From Thiobacillus sp. (lineage in GTDB: Bacteria > Pseudomonadota > Gammaproteobacteria > Burkholderiales > Thiobacillaceae), in the NCBI GenBank assembly GCA_018263115.1, contig JADFDC010000001.1, forward strand, positions 114,446-178,445: a DNA stretch of 64,000 nt, written 5' to 3'. The notes beneath the pieces were generated by a model. It saw only the letters and a program-made list of their open reading frames with translations. It did not search any database and was not told where the DNA came from. Every line of letters begins with the position of its first letter. Position 1 is the stretch's first letter. The position numbers were made by a program, and so were the translations under genes. Positions 26,617 to 35,623 of this stretch are shown in pieces.

Positions 26617-27120
26617 TCAGGAACATACTTTCATTTCCAGCAGGTAGTCATCCATCACGAAGCCGTTGCCGATTTCGAGCATGTTCTCGCCATAGATGCT
26701 GAAGCCGTATCTGGCATAGGCGGCAAGGGCAATTTTGTTGTGGCGGTTGACGCGCAGAATCAGACGCGTCGCGCCAGCGACACGGGCCTGTTGCTTCACC
26801 CGGTCAAGCAGAGTCTGGCCCACGCCTTTGCGTTGCTGATCGGGGTGCACGTACAGCTTGTCCAGTTTCCAGGTGGAAGGCGCATCATCAGCAAAAGCCT
26901 GTGCGAAACCGGCCATATCCTGACCGTGCCAAGCAGCCAGCCAGCAACTGGAATTGAGGCTGGCGCGAATGCTTGCGGGTGAGTAGCGCTGTGCCAGCAT
27001 GTAATCTATCTGCGCCTTGCTGATGATGGCCGGGTAGTGCGCATGCCAGATTTCCTGAGCCAGCCTGCAAAGCGATTCAACCTCGTCCAGCTTGAGCGTC
27101 CGAACGGTGAACTCAGTCAT
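26617..27120 (-). CDS. GNAT family N-acetyltransferase
   Basis: The 167-residue protein has the acetyl-CoA-binding motif A (VHPDQQRKGVGQTLLDRV) and motif B (NKIALAAYARYGFSIYGE). The substrate is unknown. The ATG at 27120 is chosen because it overlaps the upstream acyltransferase stop by eight bases; the longer frame to 27216 is antisense-like within that gene. Confidence 0.88.
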   Translation of the reverse strand: MTEFTVRTLKLDEVESLCRLAQEIWHAHYPAIISKAQIDYMLAQRYSPASIRASLNSSCWLAAWHGQDMAGFAQAFADDAPSTWKLDKLYVHPDQQRKGVGQTLLDRVKQQARVAGATRLILRVNRHNKIALAAYARYGFSIYGENMLEIGNGFVMDDYLLEMKVCS

Positions 27121-27994
27121 ACAAGCTGGGTTGGCCTTCCGGACGGGTCTTGAAGCGCCGGTGGGTCCAAAGGTATTGCTCCGGCATCTCGCGGATGCGG
27201 TCCTCGATGAAGGCATTCATCCGGCGCGTGTCCGCCTCGATGTCGTCAGTTGGGAAGTTTTCCCAGGCGGGGTAGCACTTCATCACATAACCCTGCCCGC
27301 CGGGCAATTGCCGGGTGACGGCAGGTACGACCCTGGCGCCAGCCACTTTGGCCAGACGCGATAGTGCAGGCACCGTGGCAGCGGGAATGCCGAAAAAGGG
27401 CACGAAAATCGACTCGCTGCGGCCGGCATCCTGATCGGGCAGGTAATAAAACGGCAGTCCGGCGCGGATCGCGCCGATGACGGGACGTATGCCGTCGTGC
27501 TTGGAGACGAGAAGCGTCTGGTTAAAGCGGCTACGCGCGTGCAGCAGATGCCGGTCGACCACCGCGCTGCGCGAGCGGCTGTACATGGAGGCGATGCGGG
27601 TATGCGCCGTCATGCGTACGCCGCCCATGTCGAGTCCGACAAAATGCGGCGCCAGCAGAATGAGGGGGTTGCCCGAATGAGCGCGGAGATGTTCTTCATC
27701 CTCGAAGCGGACAAGTTTTTTCAGGCGCTTCTCGCTCGCCCAGACCAGCAGGCCGTGTTCCAGGGCAGCGCGGGTGCTGGCCTTAAAGTTTTTTAGTAAA
27801 AGCCCCTGGATTTCTTGCGGAGGTTTTTCCGGAAAACACAATTCCAGGTTGCGTTGGGCGATGTGTTTGCGGCGACGGGCAAAGTGAAAGGCTAGCCAGC
27901 CGATAAAGTTGCCGGTGGCGGCTTGACTGCCCAACGGCAGCCAGTGGAGTAGCCACAACAGGGCGAAACCGAGCCGGTTTGCCGATTCGCTCAT
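27113..27994 (-). CDS. LpxL/HtrB-type lipid A acyltransferase (copy 2)
   Basis: The 293-residue membrane-anchored enzyme has the catalytic HxxxxD motif (APHFVGLDMGG) and later motifs YYLPDQDAGRSESIFVPFFG that define Kdo2-lipid A secondary acyltransferases. It adds a fatty acyl chain to lipid A on the inner face of the inner membrane. It overlaps a second family member by four bases; the pair may place two different secondary chains (LpxL- and LpxM-like), but which is which cannot be read here. Confidence 0.88.
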   Translation of the reverse strand: MSESANRLGFALLWLLHWLPLGSQAATGNFIGWLAFHFARRRKHIAQRNLELCFPEKPPQEIQGLLLKNFKASTRAALEHGLLVWASEKRLKKLVRFEDEEHLRAHSGNPLILLAPHFVGLDMGGVRMTAHTRIASMYSRSRSAVVDRHLLHARSRFNQTLLVSKHDGIRPVIGAIRAGLPFYYLPDQDAGRSESIFVPFFGIPAATVPALSRLAKVAGARVVPAVTRQLPGGQGYVMKCYPAWENFPTDDIEADTRRMNAFIEDRIREMPEQYLWTHRRFKTRPEGQPSLYD

Positions 27995-28857
27995 TGTGGC
28001 GGTTCATCGGGCAGCGGCTCGGCGCCGCCCGGACGTTTGTAGCGCGCGTAGCTCCACATGTACTGCGCGGGCAGCTTGCGGGCGACGCGTTCAACCTCCC
28101 TGTTCAATGCGGCGGCGGCCTCGGCGCGATCCTTTGGCAGAATTGCTTCGAGCGGGTCGAAGTGAATGCGAAAGCCGCGTCCCCAGGGCAGTCGCTCCGC
28201 ATACACCATCAGGGGCGTGGCGCCGGTGGATTGAATGAGTCTTACCGTCATGGTCGGCGTGTACGCCCAGCGGCCGAAAAACGGTGCCCACACCCCATCG
28301 CCCTGGGTAGCAACCTGGTCGGGCAGCACGCCAATGGCCTCGCCGCGCTTCAGGGCGGAAAGCAGCGCCTTGACGCCGGACAGGTCGGTTGGCACCAGCC
28401 GGGCCTGCCCACGCTCGCGGCCCTGACGCATGAGCGCATCGACGGCGGGCTTGCGGGCCGGCTTGTACATGGCGGTGAAGGGCTGGCGCGAAGCCAGGTA
28501 CAGGTTGATGATTTCCCAGCAGCCGATGTGCGGCGCTACCACCACCACGCCCTTGCCGGCAGCCAGGGCGGCTTCAAAATTCGCCCAGCCGGGTGTGTCG
28601 CGCACCAGGCGGACAACCTTCTCATGCGGTCGCAACCAGACTGCGGCAATTTCCAGCAAGCCCTTGCCGGTTTCCTGTATCACCTGGCGCAACAGGCCGG
28701 GATGGGTTTGAATGAGCCCGCTTTGTGAAAGATTTTCCCTTACCCGTTGCTGGTGGCGGCCGGGCCACAGCCAGATCAGCCAGCCGAGCAGAACGCCCAG
28801 ACCATGCAGAACCGGGAGAGGCAGCAGGGAAAAAAGCCGGAGGACTGAATTAATCAT
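27991..28857 (-). CDS. LpxL/HtrB-type acyltransferase (copy 1)
   Basis: The 288-residue protein starts with a hydrophobic anchor (VLRLFSLLPLPVLHGLGVLLGWLIWLW). Its catalytic box reads HIGCWE (APHIGCWEII), with Glu in place of the Asp of HxxxxD, as is common in this family. GVLPDQVATQGDGVWAPFFG follows. It is the first gene of the acyltransferase-GNAT run and is divergent from metK. Tandem duplicated acyltransferases next to metK are common in betaproteobacteria. Confidence 0.88.
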   Translation of the reverse strand: MINSVLRLFSLLPLPVLHGLGVLLGWLIWLWPGRHQQRVRENLSQSGLIQTHPGLLRQVIQETGKGLLEIAAVWLRPHEKVVRLVRDTPGWANFEAALAAGKGVVVVAPHIGCWEIINLYLASRQPFTAMYKPARKPAVDALMRQGRERGQARLVPTDLSGVKALLSALKRGEAIGVLPDQVATQGDGVWAPFFGRWAYTPTMTVRLIQSTGATPLMVYAERLPWGRGFRIHFDPLEAILPKDRAEAAAALNREVERVARKLPAQYMWSYARYKRPGGAEPLPDEPPQ

Positions 28858-28941
28858 CCGGCTTGACGATAGTGACAGACAGGGTTGAAAATCCAGCTTG
28901 CCGCCGCGTTAATGCAGACAACTTGCGGGCGGGATACAAAT

Positions 28942-29001
28942 ACTGCTAAAGCGTCGCCGCTCCGAAAGCCCCCAGGACTGGTAACGCAAGTTAACGGGGG
29001 G
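28942..29001 (+). promoter_or_regulatory. Possible structured leader of metK
   Basis: Upstream of metK, CCCCC (28969-28973) can pair with GGGGG (28996-29001), enclosing a small TAAC-GCAA-GTTA hairpin with a GNRA loop (28982-28993). The 3' arm ends 15 bases before the start codon, next to the ribosome-binding region, so folding could affect translation. It does not match any SAM riboswitch class I know. Confidence 0.35.
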
Positions 29002-29016
29002 ATTTTTGGAGTTTTC

Positions 29017-30180
<1,164 letters not shown>

Positions 30181-30220
30181 TAGAATTCAGCGGCTAAAAT
30201 TTTGAATCAAGGAAACCATC

Positions 30221-30367
30221 ATGGCTGAACGTAAACGCACCCGCCGCAATACCCTGGAACGCCGTTGCCTGTCCAAGAGCTTCAAGCGCCTGTTCCTGGG
30301 ATCTTCCAAAACCGTTTTCAAGATGCTGGAAGGGGTCAAGCCGGTCAAAGGCAAAGCCGCTAATTAA
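30221..30367 (+). CDS. 48-residue highly basic hypothetical protein
   Basis: The ATG has AAGGA eight bases upstream and the frame is closed by TAA, then by an intrinsic terminator 11 bases later, so the gene is well bounded. The product is rich in Lys and Arg (MAERKRTRRNTLERRCLSK... ending GVKPVKGKAAN), with one Cys and no membrane segment. It could bind nucleic acid or the ribosome. I do not recognise a family. A TAAAAT hexamer at 30195-30200 may be its -10 element. Confidence 0.65.
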   Translation: MAERKRTRRNTLERRCLSKSFKRLFLGSSKTVFKMLEGVKPVKGKAAN

Positions 30368-30378
30368 ATTGCATGTGC

Positions 30379-30408
30379 CCGTCTGATGGCTGTGATTCAG
30401 ACGGTTTT
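30379..30408 (+). terminator. Intrinsic terminator after the 48-residue gene
   Basis: CCGTCTGA (30379-30386) pairs perfectly with TCAGACGG (30397-30404), followed by TTTT. It ends exactly where the SAH riboswitch begins. Confidence 0.85.
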
Positions 30409-30492
30409 CCGAGGAGCGTTGCAACACGCTGTTTAAAACGCGTGTCAGGCTCGGAGGGGATGCTTGCGCATCCTGTCTAAACGGCGCTCACG
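30409..30492 (+). promoter_or_regulatory. SAH riboswitch controlling ahcY
   Basis: The segment shows the conserved SAH-aptamer blocks in order: CCGAGGAGCGTTGCAAC at the 5' end, AGGCTCGG pairing back to CCGAG in the middle (30447-30454), a variable GGGGATGC-TTGC-GCATCC hairpin, and AACGGCGCTCACG closing P1 with GAGCG. This class binds S-adenosylhomocysteine and turns on its downstream gene, nearly always ahcY in beta- and gammaproteobacteria. Here ahcY starts about 40 bases later, as expected. Confidence 0.93.
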
Positions 30493-30533
30493 TCTCGCTT
30501 TTTTGTGTATTTGCTAACAGAAAGGAGGGCGTG

Positions 30534-31952
30534 ATGAACGCCATACTTAATACCGCTTCAAACAACGATTTCATTGTCGCCGACCTTGCGCTGGCCGACT
30601 GGGGCCGCAAGGAGATTCGCATCGCCGAAACGGAGATGCCGGGTCTGATGGCAATCCGCGAGGAATACGCAAAGAGCCAACCGCTTAAGGGCGCGCGCAT
30701 CACCGGCAGTCTGCACATGACCATTCAGACCGCCGTGCTGATCGAGACATTGACAGCGCTAGGCGCCCAGGTACGCTGGGCTTCGTGCAACATCTTCTCC
30801 ACCCAGGACCACGCTGCCGCCGCCATCGCCAAGGACGGCATCCCGGTTTTCGCGGTCAAGGGCGAATCGCTGGCCGAATACTGGGACTATACCCACCGGA
30901 TTTTTGAATGGCCGGATGGCGGATTCAGCAACATGATTCTCGACGATGGCGGCGACGCCACGCTGCTGCTTCATCTGGGCGCGCGCGCAGAGAAAGACAT
31001 CAATGTGCTGGCCAAGCCGGGCAGCGAGGAAGAAACCGTGCTGTTTGCCGCGATCAAGGCCAAGCTTGCGACTGATCCCACGTGGTATTCCACCCGCCTG
31101 GCGCAGATCAAAGGCGTGACTGAGGAAACCACCACCGGCGTGCATCGTTTGTATCAGATGCATGAACGCGGCGAACTGAAATTCCCCGCCATCAATGTCA
31201 ACGATTCTGTGACGAAATCGAAGTTCGACAACCTGTATGGCTGCCGTGAATCGCTGGTGGATGGCATCAAGCGCGCCACCGACGTAATGGTCGCTGGCAA
31301 GATCGCCCTGGTCTGTGGCTATGGCGATGTGGGCAAAGGGTCGGCCCAGGCGCTGCGCGCGCTGTCGGCGCAAGTGTGGGTGACCGAGATCGACCCCATC
31401 TGTGCGCTGCAGGCCGCGATGGAAGGCTATCGTGTGGTAACCATGGATTACGCCGCCGACAAAGCCGACATTTTTGTCACCGCCACCGGCAACTTCCATG
31501 TCATCAATCATGATCACATGGCGAAGATGAAGGACCAGGCCATCGTCTGCAATATCGGGCATTTCGACAATGAAATCGATGTTGCGTCGATCGAGAAGTA
31601 TCAGTGGGAAGAGATCAAGCCTCAGGTCGACCACATCATCTTTCCCGACGGCAAGCGGATTATTCTCCTGGCCAAGGGCCGCCTGGTGAACCTGGGCTGT
31701 GCGACCGGTCATCCGTCGTATGTGATGTCCAGTTCCTTCGCCAACCAGACCATCGCCCAGATCGAGCTGTTCACGCGCACCGCTGACTACCCGGTCGGCG
31801 TGTATACATTGCCCAAGCATCTGGACGAGAAAGTGGCGCGTCTGCAGCTGAAGAAACTCAACGCTCAGCTCACCGAACTCACCGACCAGCAGGCGGCCTA
31901 CATCGGCGTGCCCAAGCAGGGTCCATACAAAGCAGAGCATTACCGGTATTGA
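30534..31952 (+). CDS. ahcY: Adenosylhomocysteinase
   Basis: The 472-residue NAD-dependent enzyme splits S-adenosylhomocysteine into adenosine and homocysteine. Signatures are [52 protein letters not shown], the NAD fold [15 protein letters not shown] and C-terminal YKAEHYRY. The ATG at 30534 suits the AAAGGAGGG site; a GTG three bases earlier is too close. An SAH riboswitch precedes it, so substrate build-up should raise its expression. Confidence 0.97.
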   Translation: MNAILNTASNNDFIVADLALADWGRKEIRIAETEMPGLMAIREEYAKSQPLKGARITGSLHMTIQTAVLIETLTALGAQVRWASCNIFSTQDHAAAAIAKDGIPVFAVKGESLAEYWDYTHRIFEWPDGGFSNMILDDGGDATLLLHLGARAEKDINVLAKPGSEEETVLFAAIKAKLATDPTWYSTRLAQIKGVTEETTTGVHRLYQMHERGELKFPAINVNDSVTKSKFDNLYGCRESLVDGIKRATDVMVAGKIALVCGYGDVGKGSAQALRALSAQVWVTEIDPICALQAAMEGYRVVTMDYAADKADIFVTATGNFHVINHDHMAKMKDQAIVCNIGHFDNEIDVASIEKYQWEEIKPQVDHIIFPDGKRIILLAKGRLVNLGCATGHPSYVMSSSFANQTIAQIELFTRTADYPVGVYTLPKHLDEKVARLQLKKLNAQLTELTDQQAAYIGVPKQGPYKAEHYRY

Positions 31953-31971
31953 TCGACTCCCAGGAGAAGTT

Positions 31972-32319
31972 ATGCGGCTATTGTTGCTGTGGGGCCTGAA
32001 TGCCCTTGCGCTGTTTGCAGTGACTTATGTGATGCCTTCGATTCAGGTTTCGGGCATCGGGTCCGCGCTCATCGCCGCATTTGTGCTGGGCCTGATCAAC
32101 ACACTGGTGCGCCCGGTGCTGGCGATACTCACTTTTCCCATCACGGTGCTGACGCTGGGCGTTTTTTATCTGGTGCTCAATGCGCTGCTGTTCTGGCTGG
32201 CGAGCGCTCTGCTGCCGGGATTCGCGGTGGGCGGCTTTGGTTCCGCGCTTTTGGGATCGATTCTGTATGGGTTGATCGCCTGGGCACTGTCGGCGCTGAT
32301 CCCCGCAAAGAAAGAGTGA
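31972..32319 (+). CDS. PF04020 four-helix membrane protein (so-called phage holin family)
   Basis: The 115-residue protein has four hydrophobic helices with family wording GLINTLVRPVLAILTFPITVLTLGVFYLVLNALLFWLAS. Despite the database name it is a housekeeping gene commonly set between ahcY and metF in betaproteobacteria. Function is unknown. It is 19 bases after ahcY and 3 bases before metF, so it is co-transcribed with both. Confidence 0.88.
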   Translation: MRLLLLWGLNALALFAVTYVMPSIQVSGIGSALIAAFVLGLINTLVRPVLAILTFPITVLTLGVFYLVLNALLFWLASALLPGFAVGGFGSALLGSILYGLIAWALSALIPAKKE

Positions 32320-32322
32320 AGC

Positions 32323-33153
32323 ATGACCATGCCAACCTACAGTTTTGAGTTCTTTCCACCCAAGACACCCGAGGGCATGGAGAAACTTCGTGTCACGCGT
32401 GAAAAACTCGCGGTGTTGAAGCCGAAATTTTTCTCAGTGACATTTGGCGCGGGCGGGTCCACGCGAGACCGCACGCTGGAAACCGTGCTCGAGATCCAGC
32501 ACCAGGGCTATGAGGCCGCGCCGCATTTATCCTGCATCGGTGCCACGCGCGCCGATATCCGCGCCATACTGGAAACCTACAAGCAGCATGGTATCCGCAG
32601 GATAGTCGCCCTGCGCGGCGACTTGCCCTCCGGTATGGCCGAGCCGGGTGAATTGCGCTATGCCGGCGAACTGGTCGAGTTTGTCCGGGCGGAAACCGGC
32701 AATACTTTTCATATCGAAGTCGCTGCCTATCCGGAAATCCACCCGAAAGCGAAGAGTGCTCAGGACGATCTTAAAAACTTCGCCAGCAAGGTGAAGGCCG
32801 GGGCAGATTCCGCGATTACCCAGTACTTTTTCAACGCCGATGCCTATTTCCGTTTTGTCGATGAAGCGCATGCGCTCGGCGTCAGTATTCCCATCGTTCC
32901 CGGCATCATGCCGATCGGAAATTTCTCGCAACTGGCGCGTTTTTCCGATGCCTGTGGCGCGGATATCCCGCGCTGGATACGCAAGCGCATGGAAGGTTAT
33001 GGCGACGATGCCGAGTCCATTCGCGCTTTCGGTCTCGATGTCGTGGCGGACATGTGCCAAAGACTCATGGCGGGCGGCGCGCCCGGCCTGCACTTTTATA
33101 CGCTCAATCAGGCGGGACTGTCGCTGGAAATCTGGAAACGGCTGGGTTTGTAA
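32323..33153 (+). CDS. metF: 5,10-methylenetetrahydrofolate reductase
   Basis: The 276-residue flavoprotein reduces methylene-THF to methyl-THF for methionine synthesis. Markers are YSFEFFPPKTPEGMEKL, SVTFGAGGSTRDRT, HLSCIGATRADI, IVALRGDLPSG and ITQYFFNADAYFRFVDEA. It closes the methyl cycle encoded together with metK and ahcY. Length is normal. Confidence 0.97.
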   Translation: MTMPTYSFEFFPPKTPEGMEKLRVTREKLAVLKPKFFSVTFGAGGSTRDRTLETVLEIQHQGYEAAPHLSCIGATRADIRAILETYKQHGIRRIVALRGDLPSGMAEPGELRYAGELVEFVRAETGNTFHIEVAAYPEIHPKAKSAQDDLKNFASKVKAGADSAITQYFFNADAYFRFVDEAHALGVSIPIVPGIMPIGNFSQLARFSDACGADIPRWIRKRMEGYGDDAESIRAFGLDVVADMCQRLMAGGAPGLHFYTLNQAGLSLEIWKRLGL

Positions 33154-33166
33154 TACCGGTTGGCAA

Positions 33167-33658
33167 TCACCACCAGTGTTTGGGGTAAGGGCGCTTGTGA
33201 ACCGCGTTGTTGTAAATGTACGCAGTTGCGACAAGGATCAAGGCTCCGATCGCGACTGGAACCAGGATGAACTCCGGTCCGGGATTGAGAAAGTGAATGA
33301 CAATCGGCGTGCCGGTTGCAGGTGGATGGGCAGAGCGCAACAGCATCATGACCGTAAGGGCAATACCGCATCCCATTGCGACCGACCACCATGTTGGCCC
33401 GAAGGCATAGGTGCACAGCCAGCCCACGGCAGCGGCTGAAACATGTCCTACCAGGACATTGCGAGGTTGTACGAACGCACTGTCGGGAAATCCGAAAATC
33501 ATCGCGGCGCTGGACCCGAATGAGCCGATCAGCCAGATACGTGCGTACATGTCGTCGATGAAGGCGATGATGCCGACTGCAATGATTACGCCCACGCCGC
33601 CAACTAACGGGTGTTTCCAGCCATAGCCCTGACGGTTGGGGTCGTGTTGCTGTGTCAT
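33167..33658 (-). CDS. HPP family membrane protein
   Basis: The 163-residue protein has about four membrane segments and the HPP motif in LLRSAHPPATGTPIV, with SFGSSAAMIFGFPDSAFVQPRNVLVGH. Plant and bacterial relatives have been tied to nitrite transport, but the substrate here is not known. The ATG at 33658 overlaps the aminotransferase stop by four bases, so the two are coupled; a longer frame to 33688 lies inside that gene. Confidence 0.87.
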   Translation of the reverse strand: MTQQHDPNRQGYGWKHPLVGGVGVIIAVGIIAFIDDMYARIWLIGSFGSSAAMIFGFPDSAFVQPRNVLVGHVSAAAVGWLCTYAFGPTWWSVAMGCGIALTVMMLLRSAHPPATGTPIVIHFLNPGPEFILVPVAIGALILVATAYIYNNAVHKRPYPKHWW

Positions 33659-34788
33659 GCCAGTACGGCTTTCAATGCCTTCAGGCAAAAGTCGACATTT
33701 TGCGCTTTGGCGGAATAGCCCATCAGGCCGATGCGCCAGACCTTGCCGGCAAGCGCACCGAGACCGGCACCGATTTCAAGATTGAATTCGGAGAGAAGGC
33801 GGGTACGCGCGGCAGCATCATCGACCCCCTCCGGAATCCACACTGAATTGAGCTGCGGCAATCGCGCGCTTTCTTCGACAACAAATTTCAGGTCCATGCC
33901 TTCAAGCCCATTCCTGAGTTTTTCGTGCATGGTGCGGTGCCTTGACCATGCGTTTTCCAGGCCTTCTTCCGACAGGATCACCAGCGCCTCATGCAGGCCG
34001 TACAGGGGATTGATGGGCGCGGTGTGGTGATAGGTGCGCTTGCCCGCAGATTGCCAGTAGCCCAGCACCAGATTCAAATCCAGAAACCAGCTTTGCACCG
34101 GCGTCTTGCGCACTTTCACTTTTTCGATGGCGCCTTCGGAAAATGTCACCGGTGAAAGTCCCGGGGTGCAGGACAGGCATTTCTGGCTGCCGGAATACGC
34201 GGCATCGATGCCCCATTCGTCGATCAGCACCGGCGTGCCGCCCAGTGAAGTGACGCAGTCCATGATGGTGAGCGCGCCATGTTTGCGAGCCAGTTCGGCC
34301 AGGGATTTGGCATCGCTCTGCGCGCCGGTGGAAGTTTCGGCGTGGACAAAGGCCAGCACTTTCGTGTCCGGATTGTCCTTGAAAGCCTGCTCGACCTTGG
34401 CAACAGAAACCGGCTTCCCCCATTCATCTTCAACCACGACAGGTACGCCGCCCGTGCGCTTCACGTTCTCCAGCATGCGTCCGCCGAACACGCCGTTGAC
34501 GCAGACGATGACCTTGTTGCCCGGCTCGACGAGATTCACAAAACACATCTCCATGCCTGCCGAGCCTGGCGCGGAAACCGGAAAAGTCAGCGGGTTTTCC
34601 GTCTGGAAGGCATAGCGCAGCAGGCTCTTGATTTCCTCCATCATGTCCTGGAAGGCCGGATCGAGATGGCCGATGGTAGGGCGCTGCATGGCATCGAGAA
34701 TGCGTTGCGGAACATCGGAAGGACCGGGGCCCATGAGGGTGCGCTGCGGGGGAACGAAGGATTTGATGTGCGGATTGTTGATGGACAT
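33655..34788 (-). CDS. PLP-dependent serine/alanine-glyoxylate aminotransferase family protein
   Basis: The 377-residue class V aminotransferase has the PLP-lysine segment AYSGSQKCLSCTPGLSPV, the N-terminal GPGPSDVPQRILDAMQRPTIGHLDP, and ICVNGVFGGRMLENVKR. Likely substrates are serine, alanine or aspartate with glyoxylate, used in photorespiration-type or serine metabolism. The exact reaction cannot be fixed from sequence. Confidence 0.9.
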   Translation of the reverse strand: MSINNPHIKSFVPPQRTLMGPGPSDVPQRILDAMQRPTIGHLDPAFQDMMEEIKSLLRYAFQTENPLTFPVSAPGSAGMEMCFVNLVEPGNKVIVCVNGVFGGRMLENVKRTGGVPVVVEDEWGKPVSVAKVEQAFKDNPDTKVLAFVHAETSTGAQSDAKSLAELARKHGALTIMDCVTSLGGTPVLIDEWGIDAAYSGSQKCLSCTPGLSPVTFSEGAIEKVKVRKTPVQSWFLDLNLVLGYWQSAGKRTYHHTAPINPLYGLHEALVILSEEGLENAWSRHRTMHEKLRNGLEGMDLKFVVEESARLPQLNSVWIPEGVDDAAARTRLLSEFNLEIGAGLGALAGKVWRIGLMGYSAKAQNVDFCLKALKAVLA

Positions 34789-34849
34789 GGCTTGTAAGCA
34801 GCGGACTATTAAACCCGAGCATTTTACTCGGGCAAGCGGGCTCAGTCGA

Positions 34850-35623
34850 TCAGCATACGGGTGGTTTACCCATCTGCGGCTTCATCGCGGTCAGCAGGCT
34901 GGCGAAGAGTTTCGGATGCAGTTTCTCCTGCTCGGCCAGCATCAGTTTCATGGCGTAGCGCTGCTGAGGCTTGGCGAAACAGGCCGGACAGTTTTCGAAA
35001 ATCACCGGCAGATTCGCAGCCTCGGCAAATGCGCGTGTCTGGCGTTCGCGAACGTAGACGAAAGGCCGGATGACGCGCAGGTCGCCGGCGTCATTCAGGT
35101 AATGTGCCTGCATGGTGCGGAGCTTGCCGCCAAAGAACATCGACAGCATCAATGTCTCGGCAAGGTCGTCAAGATGCTGCGCCAGTGCCAGCACGTTGTA
35201 GCCGTTCTCGCGCGCGACGCGATATAAAATGCCGCGCCGCATTCTTGAGCAATAGGCGCAGAACGAGTCGGTGTCTTTTGTCAGCGTTTTCTGCGCCTCG
35301 GCCACGATGGGCTGGGAGTCGAAGAAATATTTCACACCCAGGCTTGCCAGGTAGGGCTTGAGCGGCGAAGGATCGAACTGGTCGGATTGCGGGTCGACGG
35401 TGCAGGCGGCCAGTTCGAATTTGATTGGCGCTTTTTTTTGCAGATGCAGCAGCACATGCAGCAGCGACAGAGAATCCTTCCCGCCCGAAAGCCCCAGGAG
35501 AATACGGTCGCCCTCGCGGATCATGTCGAAATCGCCAATGGCGCGGCCCGCGGCAGTGACGAGCGACCTTGGCGGCTGAATGGTTTCAGCGGCAACAGTT
35601 TCCAGAACAGCCTGATGGGTCAT
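34850..35623 (-). CDS. ttcA: TtcA-family tRNA thiolation PP-loop protein
   Basis: The 257-residue protein has PP-loop SGGKDSLSLL, the Fe-S cysteine pair in DSFCAYCSRMRRGILYR, HLDDLAETLMLSMFFGGKLRTM and a second CPAC pair. These match TtcA, which makes 2-thiocytidine at tRNA position 32. It is shorter than the roughly 310-residue enterobacterial enzyme, so it may be a paralogue in the same family. It overlaps msbA by four bases. Confidence 0.82.
   Translation of the reverse strand: MTHQAVLETVAAETIQPPRSLVTAAGRAIGDFDMIREGDRILLGLSGGKDSLSLLHVLLHLQKKAPIKFELAACTVDPQSDQFDPSPLKPYLASLGVKYFFDSQPIVAEAQKTLTKDTDSFCAYCSRMRRGILYRVARENGYNVLALAQHLDDLAETLMLSMFFGGKLRTMQAHYLNDAGDLRVIRPFVYVRERQTRAFAEAANLPVIFENCPACFAKPQQRYAMKLMLAEQEKLHPKLFASLLTAMKPQMGKPPVC

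Noticed and set aside
28858..29016. SAM-II or SAM-I riboswitch upstream of metK
   Set aside because: The conserved blocks of these classes are absent; only a generic structured leader is suggested.
31972..32319. Phage holin label as evidence of a prophage
   Set aside because: This PF04020 protein is a housekeeping neighbour of ahcY and metF in betaproteobacteria and no phage genes are nearby.
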